From: PFL25 sp046260155
GTDB taxonomy: Bacteria > Chloroflexota > Anaerolineae > Anaerolineales > UBA4823
Length of the DNA: 64,000 nt
Direction of reading: 5' to 3'
Assembly: GCA_046260155.1 (NCBI GenBank)
Contig: JBJYXV010000048.1
Span: 62,001-126,000 of the forward strand
The notes beneath the pieces are model-generated. The model was not told where the DNA came from. It did no database searches and saw nothing but the letters and a program-made list of their open reading frames with translations. How positions within the stretch are numbered: the stretch's first letter is position 1; each line of letters starts with the position of its first letter. The translations under genes were made by a program, and so were the position numbers. Below, piece by piece: positions 43,452 to 51,635 of this stretch.

Positions 43452-44771
43452 TTATAAACGTACAACCCTTCGGTCACTCTTTCCAGCCTCCCCGAGCGCA
43501 TTACGAGTGTCAATGACCAGTGCTGCATTTTCTAAAAGCGCAGTGTAATCGTACATGGAATGGTTGGTAACAATCACGACACAATTAGAATCCTTAACGC
43601 TTTCAATCAAGTCACGAACACTTTCAAGGGACCAATCATCATGGTTGATCCTGGGGATAAAGGGATCGTGGTAGCTGACGGAGGCACCCTTTTGACCTAA
43701 TAAACCGATGATATCCAGTGCGGGCGATTCCCGGATATCATCCACATCTGGTTTGTAGGCAACACCCACGACGAGAATTTTGCTGTTTTTCAAGGGGAGC
43801 CCCTGCTCATTAAGCGCATCCTGCACTTTACTGACCACATAACGAGGCATACCAGTGTTTATTTCCGAAGCCAGATCGATGAAGCGAGCTGTATAGTTCA
43901 GAGCTTTTAATTTCCAGGAAAGGTATAAAGGGTCGATAGGTATACAGTGCCCCCCAAGCCCTGGACCCGGTGTGAATTTCATGAAACCAAAAGGCTTTGT
44001 TGCAGCCGCGTCAATGATCTCCCACACATCCAATCCCAGGCGATCACACATGATTGCCATCTCGTTGACTAAACCGATATTGATCATCCGAAAGGTGTTC
44101 TCAAGCAGCTTGGTCATCTCGGCGCTCTCAGCAGAAGAAACCGGCACAACAGTCTTCAAAGCCTGGGCATACCACAATGCAGCAATTTCAGAGCAGGCAG
44201 GGGTGATACCCCCGATAACTTTAGGTGTATTGTAGGTAGTCCAATCTTCCCGACCTGGGTCCACGCGCTCTGGGGAAAATGCAAGAAAGAAATCTTCCCC
44301 CACTTTGAGTCCGCTGTTATCGCGTAATTTGGGAAGTAAAATTTCCCGTGTTGTTCCCGGGTACGTGGTAGATTCCAGCACCACAACCACCCCGGGATGC
44401 ATGTACTTTGCCATCTCGCCTGTGGCATCCAGTATGAAGGAAAGATCCGGATCACCTGTTTTCCTTAAAGGAGTTGGCACACAAATGCTGACGGCATCTG
44501 CTTCCGTGATCGCAGAAAATTCAGTGGTCGCCTTAAATTTTCCAGATTCTATCAACCGGGCTACCTTTTCACTGGGTACATCCTGAACATAACTTTTCCC
44601 GTCCTCGAGGGTATTTACTTTTTCAGGATTGGGTTCAACTCCGATTACCTCGAAGCCTGCCTCAGCAAAGATCGTTGCCAGCGGTAGACCAACGTATCCA
44701 AGCCCGAGAACCACGATCCTTGCAGAATGATCCAGGATTTTGCTTTCTAAGATTTGTTTATAGGTGTTCAT
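43452..44771 (-). CDS. UDP-sugar 6-dehydrogenase (WbpA/UGDH family)
   Basis: A 439-residue NAD-dependent dehydrogenase that oxidises C6 of a UDP-sugar to a carboxylate. VLGLGYVGLP (21-30) binds NAD; CVPTPL and VLESTTYPGTT match WbpA-like enzymes acting on UDP-GlcNAc, and the catalytic Cys276 is in GGHCIPIDPLYL. ATG 44771 has GAGAG upstream and is preferred to a TTG at 44783. It is the first glycan gene after the housekeeping uracil glycosylase and only 8 bp from it. Confidence 0.9.
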   Translation of the reverse strand: MNTYKQILESKILDHSARIVVLGLGYVGLPLATIFAEAGFEVIGVEPNPEKVNTLEDGKSYVQDVPSEKVARLIESGKFKATTEFSAITEADAVSICVPTPLRKTGDPDLSFILDATGEMAKYMHPGVVVVLESTTYPGTTREILLPKLRDNSGLKVGEDFFLAFSPERVDPGREDWTTYNTPKVIGGITPACSEIAALWYAQALKTVVPVSSAESAEMTKLLENTFRMINIGLVNEMAIMCDRLGLDVWEIIDAAATKPFGFMKFTPGPGLGGHCIPIDPLYLSWKLKALNYTARFIDLASEINTGMPRYVVSKVQDALNEQGLPLKNSKILVVGVAYKPDVDDIRESPALDIIGLLGQKGASVSYHDPFIPRINHDDWSLESVRDLIESVKDSNCVVIVTNHSMYDYTALLENAALVIDTRNALGEAGKSDRRVVRL

Positions 44772-44779
44772 TTGTTCTC

Positions 44780-45409
44780 TCAAAAAAGACTCAGCTGCTT
44801 TGGTTCATCTTCCTCTTGCGATCTATTAAGATCGTTTTCTGGAATTTCTTTGGCGGAGGCGATCATTTCTGGAAGGTGTGAAAAATCCTCTTTTATGACG
44901 GGACGTAAAGAACCCTGGTGAAGCGCAGCAGCCGGATGGTACATCGGCACCACCAATCTGCCGTGTATTTTGGAGGGTTTTCCATGCACCTGGCTTATTT
45001 TCGAATTCGGAATCAGCAAATTCATTGAAAACCGTCCTAAAGTCACGATCACCTTGGGGTTAATTGCATCGATCTGTCGGTTCAGGTAGTTTGATGTGCA
45101 GGTTCCGACTTCTTCCGGGAGGGGATCGCGATTTTCAGGTGGACGGCATTTGACAACATTCGTGATAAAAACCTCTTCCCGACTGAGACCGATATCCGCC
45201 AGGAGTTCCTCAAGGAATTTACCAGCTGCACCAACAAACGGTCGTCCTTGTTGATTTTCATGAAATCCAGGTCCCTCGCCAATAAACATGATATCCGAAT
45301 TTACCGGTCCTTCTCCTGGTACTGCATTCTTCCTGGAGTGATAAAGCTCACACTTTGTGCAAGTAGAAACTTCTCTGGAAATTGCGATTAAGATTTCTTC
45401 AGAATTCAT
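44780..45409 (-). CDS. Family 4 uracil-DNA glycosylase
   Basis: A 209-residue iron-sulfur uracil-DNA glycosylase that removes uracil from DNA. Cys17, Cys20, Cys88 and Cys104 are the cluster ligands; IGEGPGFHENQQGRPFVG (43-60) is the active-site loop and MYHPAAALHQG the C-terminal motif. A QLSLF end resembles a beta-clamp-binding tail. It separates RimI from the sugar dehydrogenase gene. Confidence 0.92.
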   Translation of the reverse strand: MNSEEILIAISREVSTCTKCELYHSRKNAVPGEGPVNSDIMFIGEGPGFHENQQGRPFVGAAGKFLEELLADIGLSREEVFITNVVKCRPPENRDPLPEEVGTCTSNYLNRQIDAINPKVIVTLGRFSMNLLIPNSKISQVHGKPSKIHGRLVVPMYHPAAALHQGSLRPVIKEDFSHLPEMIASAKEIPENDLNRSQEEDEPKQLSLF

Positions 45410-45450
45410 ACTGCACCTCTTTCTCCAAGATCACCGAGTATAAATCGCGT

Positions 45451-45975
45451 TCAGCTCAATACTTTTCGAGCTTTAATCAGCTCGGAAGATTTGACCCATT
45501 CTGTCAGGTTATCAAGATTCATTAACAATGCATCCTCTTTATTATCAATATAATACTTCCGTCTGCGATGAACGACTTGAAAACCAAATTTCTGATACAG
45601 GGTTTGAGCCGCTTGATTGCTGGTTCTTACTTCCAGCATCGCCTTGCATGCTCCTTTCCCTTCAGCCTCCAACAAGACCGCTTCAATCAGCTTGGTTGCA
45701 ATTCCCTGATTGCGATAATCAGGGTGCACCGCAATAGTAGCAATATGTGCTTCATCAAGGATCAACCAGACATCGATCAGTCCCAGGATTAACCCTCTGG
45801 ATTGATTATCGCTATCCTCGGCAACACGCAGCAGAGCATTTGAATTATCGAATAGATCATGGCGATATGCACTTTCAGGCCAGGGCAGGCTGAAAGATAA
45901 GCGGTCGATGACCATCACCGCATCGAGATCATCCTCCTGCATAGGACGAATTATGATCCGTTTGTTTTCAATCAT
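45451..45975 (-). CDS. rimI: Ribosomal protein alanine N-acetyltransferase
   Basis: A 174-residue GNAT acetyltransferase. IATIAVHPDYRNQGIATKL (about 78-96) holds the acetyl-CoA loop and LEVRTSNQAAQTLYQKFGF (about 115-133) the C-terminal signature of RimI. It acetylates the N-terminal alanine of ribosomal protein S18. It is coupled to tsaB by an ATGA overlap, the usual TsaE-TsaB-RimI order. Confidence 0.9.
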   Translation of the reverse strand: MIENKRIIIRPMQEDDLDAVMVIDRLSFSLPWPESAYRHDLFDNSNALLRVAEDSDNQSRGLILGLIDVWLILDEAHIATIAVHPDYRNQGIATKLIEAVLLEAEGKGACKAMLEVRTSNQAAQTLYQKFGFQVVHRRRKYYIDNKEDALLMNLDNLTEWVKSSELIKARKVLS

Positions 45976-46643
45976 TCGGAAATTTTTTCTTTGTGATGAA
46001 GATAAATAGGAGCCAGCGATGCAGGGTCATCGGTTTGACCTTTTCGCCATCGACGCCACCCCAATTCTGCTAAAAACGAGGGTCGCCGGAGACATTGCAC
46101 AGGCGAAGGTAAAATCACATTCTTGCGTTTACGCCTTAATATTCGCCGCTCTTCAACTGTAAGTTCGCCGCATACTATAGTTGGGGATTTAATCCCTGCT
46201 GCCAATTCACGATAGGTCATCACCTGTGGATCCTGTTTCGACTTCCAGGTTCCAGATGTATTCTTGTACCACCCGATTGCTAGCCGTCCTCTTCCCGCAT
46301 GTAATACAGCAGCCATTGGAATTCTATCCGGAGGTTGGGAAGCAGCCAAAATATCAAGAGTAGGTATTCCAATAATTTGCAGACGGCTGGCTAGGGTCAT
46401 CCCTTTTGCAAATGCCAGCCCAATTCTTAATCCGGTAAATGATCCGGGACCGATAGCGACTGCGACAACCTGCAAATCACTCATCGGAATGCTTGCTCTT
46501 TTCATTAGTGCATCAACGGTTGGAGCCAATTCAACGGTGTGAAATTGTTCACTCTGCCACACCATTTCACTCAATACTTGGATACCATCGTATAAAGCCA
46601 CTCCGATTGTACGAGTTGAGGTATCGATAGCCAGCAGCATCAT
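45972..46643 (-). CDS. tsaB: tRNA threonylcarbamoyladenosine biosynthesis protein TsaB
   Basis: A 223-residue member of the ASKHA fold. LLAIDTSTRTIGVAL (3-17) and VAVAIGPGSFTGLRIGLAFAKG (about 60-81) are TsaB signatures. It works with TsaD and TsaE to add threonylcarbamoyl to A37 of tRNAs reading ANN codons. It overlaps tsaE and rimI by four bases on both sides; TsaD is not in the window. Confidence 0.93.
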   Translation of the reverse strand: MMLLAIDTSTRTIGVALYDGIQVLSEMVWQSEQFHTVELAPTVDALMKRASIPMSDLQVVAVAIGPGSFTGLRIGLAFAKGMTLASRLQIIGIPTLDILAASQPPDRIPMAAVLHAGRGRLAIGWYKNTSGTWKSKQDPQVMTYRELAAGIKSPTIVCGELTVEERRILRRKRKNVILPSPVQCLRRPSFLAELGWRRWRKGQTDDPASLAPIYLHHKEKISE

Positions 46644-47137
46644 AAACCCCCATATATCCGCATGCGGAATTTATCCAGCAGCGATTCGTAATATTCTCCC
46701 CGCGCGGTGAAAATCAAATCCCGCTGGTTCTCATCAACTATGCGCAAGGATACCCACAAGTGGTCCTTTGGAAGCGCTGCACTGATCCGATCTGCCCACT
46801 CCACAACCAGTGGACCAGTATCGATGTATGCGCCTAAATCAAGTTCTTCAGCTTCTTTTGCGTCCTTCATGCGGTATGCATCCAGGTGATGAAATTTTCC
46901 CCCATCCAATCTACGGTAGATGTTTAGTAGCACAAATGTTGGGCTGGTTACCCTATCAAGTGAACCCCAGCCAGCTGCCATGCCCTGGACGAAAACTGTT
47001 TTGCCTGAACCGAGATCTCCTTCCAGACAGATCACATCCCCAGCCTCCAAGATCGTACCCAGCCTGATTCCCACCCGGCGGGTATATTCGGTCCCCCGGC
47101 TGATGAATTCAATGGAGTGTTGGTCAAGAATTGGCAT
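46640..47137 (-). CDS. tsaE: tRNA threonylcarbamoyladenosine biosynthesis ATPase TsaE
   Basis: A 165-residue P-loop ATPase. LEGDLGSGKTVFVQGMAAGWG (38-58) is the Walker A region, VTSPTFVLLNIY the switch and FHHLDAYRMKD a family motif. It drives the TsaB-TsaD complex. A TATAAT lies with its end six bases before the ATG, so the message is probably leaderless. Confidence 0.93.
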   Translation of the reverse strand: MPILDQHSIEFISRGTEYTRRVGIRLGTILEAGDVICLEGDLGSGKTVFVQGMAAGWGSLDRVTSPTFVLLNIYRRLDGGKFHHLDAYRMKDAKEAEELDLGAYIDTGPLVVEWADRISAALPKDHLWVSLRIVDENQRDLIFTARGEYYESLLDKFRMRIYGGL

Positions 47138-47143
47138 GGCTGG

Positions 47144-47172
47144 ATTATAAGCTGTGCTGGAAACAAAGTGAA
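47144..47172 (-). promoter_or_regulatory. Promoter giving a probably leaderless tsaE mRNA
   Basis: TTCACT (47172-47167), a 17-bp spacer and TATAAT (47149-47144). The seventh base past the -10 is the A of the tsaE start codon, and no Shine-Dalgarno site can fit between. Confidence 0.6.
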
Positions 47173-47205
47173 GGGCAATTAATTAAAATCAGGTCTGATA
47201 TTTGA

Positions 47206-49371
47206 CTATCCCTTGATCTCCAATTTTGCTAAAGAAGCTGCCAACCGCTTTAACCCCTCTCCCGCAAAAAAAACATCCACAATTTCATCATCGTCCTGTA
47301 AACGGCTGTTCAATACCAATCCTTCACCCCAGGTCGGGTGGAGTACGGTCAGCCCTGCATGATACTCGGGTTCAACTTTTGATTCTGAGGGGATTTCCTT
47401 CCTTTCCCAGCGAGTAGGACTGGATCGAATCGCCCGGGTACGGCTGATTGAGCGGGGGCTGCCTTCGATTAATTCGTCGGGTATATCTCCCAAGAACCGG
47501 GAGACATCTACAGGTTCAGAATAACCAAAGGAGCTGCGATTGAGGGGTGTTACCAGGAATAAGCGGTCCTTCGCCCTGGTAATTCCAACGTAGAACAATC
47601 TTCGCTCTTCTTGTCTTCCTTCTGGCTCATCAAACGATCGAAAATGGGGTAAAGTACCATCACTTAATCCAACGATATAAACGATTGGAAATTCCAAGCC
47701 CTTTGCAGCATGCAGGGTGAGTAGGGTAGGTACATCAGTGCTTGCATCGATTGTATCTTGATCGGAAACCAGAGCAACTCTCTCGAGGAATTCATCCAGC
47801 CCCTGGTTCTGATATTCAGCAGCCAGGCGGCGTAATTCCATGATATTTTCCCAGCGATCATTACCTTCATCAGTGCCATCATCAATATACCCCCGGTACC
47901 CGCTCTCCTCAATGATGCGATCCATTAATTCAAGTGTTGTTGAATGGTTTTGAGCCGACCACCAACCGTTGAACATCACCCCAAACTTTGAGAGTGCCTG
48001 TGCTATCCGCTTTTGAAAGCGATCTAAATAGCGAGAATCTAGATCACTGATCTCAATGATCATCTCACCGGGTGAGACTCCAACTTGCTGGGATATTTTT
48101 CTCAATTCCATCACACTTTTTTCACCAATACCCCGTGTGGGTACGTTGATGATCCGTAATAAGCTGAACTCGTCATTCGGGTTTTGCACCAATCGCAGGT
48201 AGGCGATTATGTCTTTAATCTCCCGCCTGCCGTAGAATCGCTGTGCCCCAACCAATTTATAGGGTAGACCTGATTGTAAAAAAGCTTCTTCAAGCAGGCG
48301 GGATTGAGCATTCGTGCGGTACATGACTGCGAAATCCCCCGGGCTGGCCTGGTGATTGCCCACAAAACGAGCGATGGAATCAACGACAAAAATTGCTTCT
48401 TCCCGGTCATCATAGGTCTCACGCAGCACGATCTTTTCGCCTTTTCCACGCTGTGTGATCAACTTCTTTGGGGTTCTATTTGGATTACGATCGATCACCG
48501 CCATGGCAACATCCAGGATGTTTTGAGTTGAGCGGTAATTCTGTTCCAGCAGGATCACTTGTGCATCAGGATAATCGCGTTCGAATCTGAGAACATTCCG
48601 ATAATCTGCCCCTCGCCAGGCATAGATGGATTGGTCAGCATCTCCCACGACGAAGATATTCTTGTGAGTTGAAGCCAGATGGTTCAAAAGTTTGTATTGG
48701 GCGAGATTTGTATCCTGGAATTCATCAACCAGTACATGTTGAAACTTCTTGGCGTACTTACTTCTTACGAGTGCATCTTCCGCCAGGAGCCGGGCTGTCC
48801 ACAAAAGCAGGTCATCAAAATCGAGCGCATTGCTGATCAACAGCAGCTCCTGGTAGCGAGAATAAACCCTTTTCACCACTTCATCGCGATAATTCTGGGG
48901 AATAAATTCATCAGGTAGTAGCAGTTCATTTTTTGCTCGAGAAATTGAACCAAGTACACTGTGAGGAGAATACCTTTTGGGTTCGATATTCAAATCTGCC
49001 AGAGCTCGTTTCACCACACTGATCTGATCATCCGTATCAAAAATGACGTAATTGGAATTAAATGGCAGATTTTCAGCTTCATAGCGTAATATTCTTGCAC
49101 AGGTGGCATGAAAAGTCCCCAGGGTTAATCCTTGTGTCTGGTTTCCAACCAATTCTGCCACCCGGTTTTCCATCTCTCGAGCTGCTTTATTGGTAAACGT
49201 GACCGCCAAAATATGGTATGGCCGGACACCCAGATTTCCGATGAGATAGGCAATTCTTTGGGTCAGGACGCGCGTCTTGCCAGAACCGGGTCCTGCTAAA
49301 ACAAGGACAGGCCCAACCCCGGCAGTCACTGCTTCATATTGTTGCGCATTTAAATTGCTGAGATGATCCAT
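47206..49371 (-). CDS. pcrA: UvrD/PcrA-type ATP-dependent DNA helicase
   Basis: A 721-residue superfamily 1 helicase of normal length. NAQQYEAV and LAGPGSGKTRVLTQRIAYL (25-43) are the Q motif and Walker A; VDEFQDTN is Walker B, VVGDADQSIYAWRGAD motif III, LEQNYRST motif IV and TLHAAKGLEFPIVYI motif V. It unwinds DNA in repair and replication-conflict resolution. The C-terminal end (LHPTWGEGLVL) resembles the RNA-polymerase-binding Tudor-like region of PcrA. Confidence 0.93.
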   Translation of the reverse strand: MDHLSNLNAQQYEAVTAGVGPVLVLAGPGSGKTRVLTQRIAYLIGNLGVRPYHILAVTFTNKAAREMENRVAELVGNQTQGLTLGTFHATCARILRYEAENLPFNSNYVIFDTDDQISVVKRALADLNIEPKRYSPHSVLGSISRAKNELLLPDEFIPQNYRDEVVKRVYSRYQELLLISNALDFDDLLLWTARLLAEDALVRSKYAKKFQHVLVDEFQDTNLAQYKLLNHLASTHKNIFVVGDADQSIYAWRGADYRNVLRFERDYPDAQVILLEQNYRSTQNILDVAMAVIDRNPNRTPKKLITQRGKGEKIVLRETYDDREEAIFVVDSIARFVGNHQASPGDFAVMYRTNAQSRLLEEAFLQSGLPYKLVGAQRFYGRREIKDIIAYLRLVQNPNDEFSLLRIINVPTRGIGEKSVMELRKISQQVGVSPGEMIIEISDLDSRYLDRFQKRIAQALSKFGVMFNGWWSAQNHSTTLELMDRIIEESGYRGYIDDGTDEGNDRWENIMELRRLAAEYQNQGLDEFLERVALVSDQDTIDASTDVPTLLTLHAAKGLEFPIVYIVGLSDGTLPHFRSFDEPEGRQEERRLFYVGITRAKDRLFLVTPLNRSSFGYSEPVDVSRFLGDIPDELIEGSPRSISRTRAIRSSPTRWERKEIPSESKVEPEYHAGLTVLHPTWGEGLVLNSRLQDDDEIVDVFFAGEGLKRLAASLAKLEIKG

Positions 49372-49467
49372 ACGGGAGGATTGTAACGTCAGCGATGGTA
49401 GGTGTCAACTTTCAAGCTTTGTCGAATTAATTTCCAGCCCCCCTGGGAAGCAAAATCGTTTGTAAAG

Positions 49468-49473
49468 TATAAT
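49468..49473 (+). promoter_or_regulatory. -10 element before the DNA methyltransferase
   Basis: TATAAT 29 bp before the start codon, without a clear -35. An AGGAA ribosome site follows at seven bases from the ATG. The 130-bp divergent gap to pcrA holds no other signal I could identify. Confidence 0.45.
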
Positions 49474-49501
49474 CCTCAGAAATAAGTATCAGGAATAATT
49501 C

Positions 49502-50368
49502 ATGGTAAATCAAATTTTTCAGCACTCGTGTGAAGATATGCCAGAAATTGAGAACGACTCCGTGGCTTTAACGGTAACTTCTCCCCCATATTGGAACGCA
49601 ATCGATTACGATATTCACGCTGAAAATAATAACCAATTTTATCGTACTAGAGAGTATTCAATTAACTATACGGATTACCAGACCTATCTGGGTTGGTTGG
49701 AACAAATTTTTCTTGAAGTCCTGCGGGTGACAAAACCTGGGGGGTTCTGTGCGATCGTGATTGGCACGGTCCTGCTAGATGGCAATCACTATCCAGTCCC
49801 TTATGATCTCAGTGCCCGATTAACCAACCAGGGTTGGCTGTTTCACCAAGACATCATCTGGCACAAGTGTACTGCCGGGGTGAAACGTGCTGGCGTATTT
49901 ATCCAGAAACCTTATCCCGGTTATTATTATCCGAACATAATGAGCGAATATATATTAGTTTTCAGAAAGCCGGGTCCAAAAATATTCTCAGGGCGTTCTT
50001 CCGCAGAGAAAGATGCTGCTGAATTTTGCATCGACTCCCTTTTTACGGTGGAAATCGCAAATAATATCTGGCATATCGCGCCTGTTCCACCTGGTGCGAT
50101 CAAACACCCAGCTCCTTTTCCCGAGGAAATTCCTTTTCGTTTGATCTCGTTATATTCCTATCCAGGAGAACTCATTCTGGATCCTTTCACCGGCTCAGGC
50201 CAAACATTGAAAGTTGCCCGGGCACTGAAACGAAATTATTACGGGTATGAACAAATTCCTGGTTATGTCGATTTAGCCAATAAAAGAATTGGTGAACCCC
50301 TTTCTATCCGTAAAAAGCAGCTGACCGCAGTATTTAAAAAGATCACTCCTGGAGAAATGTCCGCATAG
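49502..50368 (+). CDS. Solitary DNA methyltransferase (N4-cytosine/N6-adenine type)
   Basis: A 288-residue beta-class methyltransferase. TSPPYW (26-31) is catalytic motif IV and is more usual in N4-cytosine enzymes; DPFTGSG (227-233) is SAM motif I at the C-terminal side, followed by YYGYEQIPGYVDLANKRI. No restriction endonuclease lies beside it; it sits between pcrA and the delta' gene, so it may have a regulatory or replication-linked role. The recognition site is unknown. Confidence 0.87.
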   Translation: MVNQIFQHSCEDMPEIENDSVALTVTSPPYWNAIDYDIHAENNNQFYRTREYSINYTDYQTYLGWLEQIFLEVLRVTKPGGFCAIVIGTVLLDGNHYPVPYDLSARLTNQGWLFHQDIIWHKCTAGVKRAGVFIQKPYPGYYYPNIMSEYILVFRKPGPKIFSGRSSAEKDAAEFCIDSLFTVEIANNIWHIAPVPPGAIKHPAPFPEEIPFRLISLYSYPGELILDPFTGSGQTLKVARALKRNYYGYEQIPGYVDLANKRIGEPLSIRKKQLTAVFKKITPGEMSA

Positions 50369-50434
50369 CAGAGCCATGGTGATCCGCTCTTGCCCAACTT
50401 TCAAATGGTCGTACAAATTAGGAACGAAGAATTA

Positions 50435-51436
50435 ATGAGCACGAAGAATTGGAACATCATCGGTCATGAATGGGCTGTCAGATCACTTCAACAGCACGTA
50501 ATCCGTGGTATTCAAAAGCAAGCTTACTTGATCACCGGACCGGAAAGTGTCGGCAGGCGGACACTAGCTATTCGCTTTGCCCAGGCCCTGAACTGCCTCA
50601 AACCTCCAGTAGATGGAGGTCCATGTCTGGGATGTTCATCCTGTGAACAATTTGAAAGGATGGTACATCCAGATTTGACAGTCGTCGAATCAGATGGCAG
50701 AGGAGTTCAGATTAAAGTCGACCAGGTGAGAGATCTCCAATATGATTTACACTTAGCCCCTTATCAAGCAAAATACCGCATTGCCCTGCTGTTAAGATTT
50801 GAAGAAGCAAATTTTTTCACCTATAACGCGTTGCTGAAAACCCTGGAAGAACCACCGGCAAAGGTGATCATATTGATCACAGCAGATAATGCTGAGAAAT
50901 TATTACCCACAATAGTTTCCCGCTGTGAAGTCATCCGTTTACAAGCGGTGCCAGCACTCACATTAAATCAAGGCCTCCAATCCCGATGGCTGGTCCCCCC
51001 TGCTGAGGCTGATTTGCTCGCCCACATTTCTGGAGGCAGACCTGGTTACAGTTTCCAGCTCTACCAGAAACCAGAATTACTGGCCCAAAGAAACCAATGG
51101 ATAGCCGATTTATCCATGCTGCTGACCTCAAACAGAGTCGCAAGATTTGCGTATGCAGACAATCTGAGAAAGAATCGTAGCGATATCTATCCGTCGCTAA
51201 GGATTTGGCAAGGTTTCTGGCGCGATGTTTTACTGAGATCGGGCAACAGCAGTTCAGAAATCACCAATATTGATTTTGAGGAAGAGATTGATCGCCTTTC
51301 ACAAGAAGTGCAAAAGGAAAAGGTGATCGAGATTTTGACTGCTATCGATCGATTATTTGAACTGCTGGACCACAATGTTAATCCCCGCCTGGCGATCGAG
51401 GATTTGATGTTGATTTTCCCCTTCATGAAGGATTAA
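50435..51436 (+). CDS. holB: DNA polymerase III delta' subunit
   Basis: A 333-residue clamp-loader AAA+ protein. LITGPESVGRRTLA (32-45) is a degenerate P-loop lacking the lysine, as in delta' subunits that do not hydrolyse ATP. Cys54, Cys64, Cys67 and Cys70 form the zinc module, and FTYNALLKTLEEPP then IVSRCEVIRL are conserved. ATG 50435 with a purine-rich site is preferred to a TTG at 50390. It directly precedes the kinase region. Confidence 0.9.
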   Translation: MSTKNWNIIGHEWAVRSLQQHVIRGIQKQAYLITGPESVGRRTLAIRFAQALNCLKPPVDGGPCLGCSSCEQFERMVHPDLTVVESDGRGVQIKVDQVRDLQYDLHLAPYQAKYRIALLLRFEEANFFTYNALLKTLEEPPAKVIILITADNAEKLLPTIVSRCEVIRLQAVPALTLNQGLQSRWLVPPAEADLLAHISGGRPGYSFQLYQKPELLAQRNQWIADLSMLLTSNRVARFAYADNLRKNRSDIYPSLRIWQGFWRDVLLRSGNSSSEITNIDFEEEIDRLSQEVQKEKVIEILTAIDRLFELLDHNVNPRLAIEDLMLIFPFMKD

Positions 51437-51486
51437 TTCATGGATTTATCGCTAACCGCTCAGTACTAAATACAAAACCGGACTTA

Positions 51487-51495
51487 TGCTATACT
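51487..51495 (+). promoter_or_regulatory. Extended -10 promoter before the histidine kinase
   Basis: TGCTATACT is an extended -10 (TGnTATACT) with a poor -35. It gives a leader of about 135 bases before ATG 51636; no riboswitch or leader peptide was recognised in the 199-bp gap. Confidence 0.45.
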
Positions 51496-51635
51496 CAGAA
51501 TTGATGTTTGGAGGCGAGTCTTAACCCATTCTTGATAAATACAACGTTTGATATTATTTCAGAGTTAACTACTTATGAAACCACCAGCATCATTATTCTT
51601 TAATCAGCTTCTGGGGTAAGGACACCAAGAAATTC

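Noticed and set aside
49502..50368. Restriction-modification system
   Set aside because: Only a methyltransferase is present; the neighbours are pcrA and holB.
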